Shown here: piece by piece, positions 50,385 to 52,236 of the stretch
Layout of the letters: each line of letters begins with the position of its first letter
Position numbering within the stretch: position 1 is the stretch's first letter
Notes under the pieces: generated by a model
Told to the model about the DNA's origin: nothing
What the model saw: only the letters and a program-made list of their open reading frames with translations
The model's database searches: none
Assembly: GCA_034664165.1 (NCBI GenBank)
Contig: JAXDIE010000021.1
Location: 1-52,236 of the forward strand
Origin: JACCVG01 sp034664165
Lineage (GTDB): Bacteria > Actinomycetota > Thermoleophilia > Solirubrobacterales > Thermoleophilaceae
Length of the DNA: 52,236 nucleotides
Reading direction: 5' to 3'
Position numbers and translations under genes: made by a program

Positions 50385-50542
50385 AGCGCGTCAAGTCCGA
50401 CGGGACCGCCCGCGACCGCCGTATCGCCAGGGCGGTCGAGCGCGTGCGGTCCGAGATGCGACAGCTGACGGGACCGGCTAGCCGCCCCCGCCGTTCGTCA
50501 GGATCAGGAGAACCGGCGCCACCACGGACAACACGCAGATGA
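50381..50542 (+). CDS. Small basic protein (possible)
   Basis: A 53-residue reading frame starting at an ATGA overlap with the preceding stop (MKRVKSDGTARDRRIARAVE, then RVRSEMRQLTG). The first ~33 residues could form a basic amphipathic helix that might bind nucleic acid. The last ~20 residues are antisense to the convergent NRAMP gene. Coupling to the upstream gene supports it; the short length and overlap argue for caution. Confidence 0.35.
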   Translation: MKRVKSDGTARDRRIARAVERVRSEMRQLTGPASRPRRSSGSGEPAPPRTTRR

Positions 50543-51698
50543 GGCTGAAGTAGAGCCAGCCGACCGTGCGGGCGAACGGGCCGCTCGCATGGTCGCCCAT
50601 GACCGAGCGGTCTCCGGCGAGCCGGACGATGGGGTAGAAGGTCAGCGGCATCACGGCCGCGCTGAGGATCACCGCGTATTCGGTCAGGCGGACTGGGTCC
50701 ACGCCGGTCGAGGCAATTGCAAAGCCGATGCCGAAGGCACCGAGCAGGGCGGCGCTCCAGCGCCGGGCCGTGGTCATCCCCTCCTTCTTGCCCCACTTCC
50801 AGCCTTGGTACTGCGCAAGGTTGTAGGCCGAGGAAAAGGCGGTGTCGATGGTGGCGCCCCCGACCGCGAAAAAGATCCCGATCAGAGCCAGGGCCAGGCC
50901 CCAGGCGCCGAAAGGAGTCTGAGGCACCAGAGCGATGTCCCCAATCGACTCCGGAGTGATGCCGGCCGGCCGGAGTGTCTGTGCTGCGGCGACCAGGATC
51001 GCCACGGCCAGCAGGCCACCGAGCGTGAACCCGAGCGTGGCGTTCGCGCGCTCGATGCCCAGATCCTCCGCCGACCAGTCCTCTTCGATCGCGCCACTCG
51101 AATAGAAGTAGATCTCGTAGGGCATGAAGGCCGCCAGCATCAGCCCCACCACCACGTACCAATACAGAAGTGAGCCCTGACCGCTGGGAATGAAGCCCTG
51201 GGCCACCGCGCCCCAGTCCGGGTTCATCTGAACGGCAGCCACCGCGAAGACCAGCAGGCATAGCCCTCCGTAGCCGAAAAGCCGCTCGATCATGTGGAAG
51301 GAGAGGAACCACGAAGCGAGCAGCATCAGGATCACGCCGACCAGGACGAAGAAGCCGACGCTGACGTCGAAGACGTAGTTGAGGACGAATGCCAGACCGC
51401 CCAGCTCGGCTGCCAGGGTCAGCAACGTGAGAATGAGCGAGGCCACCAGCGCCGCGAGTGAGACGCGTCTTCCGTAGGACTCCTTCACGGTCACGAAGTT
51501 CGGCTTCTTGGTTATCGCCGCAACACGCCCGCTCATGTCGGAGAGCACGATGATCCCGACCACGCCGATGGGGACCGCCCAGAGCGGGGCGTAGCCAAAT
51601 TTCGCGCCGGCCTGGGCGTTGAACACCAGGTCGCCGATGTCGACGAACCCGCCGATCGCGGCGATGATTCCCAGCGCGAGCTGCAGGACGCGTTTCAT
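50478..51698 (-). CDS. NRAMP-family transporter relative with altered metal-site motifs
   Basis: A 406-residue, ~11-helix LeuT-fold protein. The TM1 region reads GGFVDIGDLVFNAQAGAKFG, aligning with the NRAMP motif in which DPGN is invariant, but here it is DIGD (20-23). The TM6 region reads AFMPYEIYFYSSG, where canonical MPH(N) is MPYE (192-195). The rest, including VGGATIDTAFSSAYNLAQYQ, fits the family. NRAMPs carry Mn2+/Fe2+ with protons using those residues; some relatives carry Mg2+ or Al3+. The substrate here cannot be read from sequence. It overlaps the start of the upstream lipoprotein gene by 4 bases. Confidence 0.85.
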   Translation of the reverse strand: MKRVLQLALGIIAAIGGFVDIGDLVFNAQAGAKFGYAPLWAVPIGVVGIIVLSDMSGRVAAITKKPNFVTVKESYGRRVSLAALVASLILTLLTLAAELGGLAFVLNYVFDVSVGFFVLVGVILMLLASWFLSFHMIERLFGYGGLCLLVFAVAAVQMNPDWGAVAQGFIPSGQGSLLYWYVVVGLMLAAFMPYEIYFYSSGAIEEDWSAEDLGIERANATLGFTLGGLLAVAILVAAAQTLRPAGITPESIGDIALVPQTPFGAWGLALALIGIFFAVGGATIDTAFSSAYNLAQYQGWKWGKKEGMTTARRWSAALLGAFGIGFAIASTGVDPVRLTEYAVILSAAVMPLTFYPIVRLAGDRSVMGDHASGPFARTVGWLYFSLICVLSVVAPVLLILTNGGGG

Positions 51699-52105
51699 GG
51701 GCTCTCCGCCAGGTTGCTCGCTCTGGCCTTCATGTCCTGGAGGCCCGCCCGGAGGCGGAGCGCGGCGGCGGGATCGTCTGGATGCACCTGCAGCTGCCGG
51801 ATCAAATCGCTCAGGTCCTGCGCCAGCGTCACGGCCTGCTGCCTCGCCGGCTCCCGCCCGGTTGCGTCGGCGAGTGCCTCGGCCTCGTGATCCGTGGTGT
51901 CGGCCAGGTCGCGCGCCGATACCCGGACAAACGTCGTCTCGATTCGCCGATCGACGACCCCCTTGGTCAGGGCGCTCGCGATCGCGGCGTCGTTCCCGAG
52001 GCTTTCTATCTCGCGGCGCAGCTCATCCGACTTGATGGGTCCACCGCAACCCGCAGCAACAAGTCCAATCCCCACCCACACGCCGATGATCCCCGCGCGA
52101 TTCAT
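51695..52105 (-). CDS. Lipoprotein of unknown function
   Basis: A 136-residue protein with a lipoprotein signal (GVWVGIGLVAAGC, lipobox VAAGC). The mature part is charged and helical: SDELRREIESLGNDAAIASA, TTFVRVSARDLADTTDHEAE, ARQQAVTLAQDLSDLIRQLQ. It is likely a membrane-tethered helical bundle. It lies directly upstream of the NRAMP relative with a 4-base overlap (GTGA-like), suggesting a functional pair such as an accessory or scaffold for the transporter; that is inference. Confidence 0.8.
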   Translation of the reverse strand: MNRAGIIGVWVGIGLVAAGCGGPIKSDELRREIESLGNDAAIASALTKGVVDRRIETTFVRVSARDLADTTDHEAEALADATGREPARQQAVTLAQDLSDLIRQLQVHPDDPAAALRLRAGLQDMKARASNLAESP

Positions 52106-52117
52106 TGGGATGGTCGG

Positions 52118-52236
52118 TCAGGCGGCTAGTCGCTCCGCGACCCGATTCATAAGGCTCTCCCTGGGCAGGGAGAACGCACATTCGTAGTGCACCGGTTGGC
52201 CGGCGAAGCTCGGATCGTCCGCTTCGACCGCGTGAT
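52118..52236 (-). CDS. C-terminus of an unidentified protein (partial, 5' end outside window)
   Basis: The minus strand reads open from the window edge to a TGA at 52118-52120, giving 39 residues ending PVHYECAFSLPRESLMNRVA then ERLAA. It ends 12 bases before the lipoprotein start. Too little is present to name a family. Confidence 0.5.
   Translation of the reverse strand, partial: HAVEADDPSFAGQPVHYECAFSLPRESLMNRVAERLAA

Overview
The window is one contiguous stretch of high-GC, densely packed bacterial chromosome. GTG and TTG starts are frequent, genes are coupled by 1-4 bp overlaps, and intrinsic terminators are scarce. The gene families (actinobacterial-type principal sigma factor, tandem Get3-like ATPases, GH57-GT4 pair, DUF7218, DUF6328, MpsC/DUF2294 proteins) suggest an actinobacterium, most like the Thermoleophilia/Solirubrobacterales. 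That placement is inference from protein character, not a database result. I see no rRNA, tRNA, CRISPR array, transposase, integrase or phage gene. No stretch longer than about 210 bases lacks a gene.

Layout. 1-2.8 kb: a BrkB/YihY membrane protein (cut by the window edge) and an Ala/Lys/Pro-rich protein on the minus strand, divergent from the principal sigma factor. 2.9-6.8 kb: an isolated pilT, an AIM24 protein, an HxlR regulator and a large acidic protein of unknown function. 6.8-13.2 kb: two tandem Get3/ArsA-like ATPases, divergent from a parA-ftsZ-ggt-lipoprotein run in which FtsZ carries a long disordered N-terminal extension. 13.2-20.2 kb: a Lon-substrate-binding-domain protein, a photolyase, two methyltransferases, a GH57 branching enzyme with a GT4 glycosyltransferase (alpha-glucan synthesis), and a hexapeptide acyltransferase. 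20.3-24.6 kb: a MacB-type ABC exporter and meaB.

24.7-27.8 kb: two overlapping secreted parallel beta-helix proteins. 28-33 kb: a family 2 glycosyltransferase, an acyl-CoA dehydrogenase, a GMC/long-chain alcohol oxidase, and a voltage-gated Na-channel-like protein overlapping the oxidase stop codon. 33-39 kb: a secreted conserved protein, then a two-gene molybdenum respiratory enzyme whose FeS and NrfD membrane subunits are fused, preceded by a perfect palindrome. 39-43.5 kb: a TetR-controlled drug-efflux operon with a lipoprotein adaptor, a short HlyD adaptor and a 14-TM MFS pump; a perfect 15-bp operator lies between the divergent starts. 43.5-52.2 kb: a secreted lipase and a stress-flavoured cluster (Rho-N-domain protein, DUF6328, topoisomerase IB, DJ-1/PfpI, DUF421, STAS, MpsC, CsbD), then an NRAMP relative with altered metal-site motifs and a lipoprotein.

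The best candidates for something not well described are the ParA/extended-FtsZ operon, the molybdoenzyme with its fused electron-transfer subunit and upstream palindrome, the NRAMP relative with both signature motifs changed, and the efflux system with two structurally odd adaptors. None of these could be tested by database search here.
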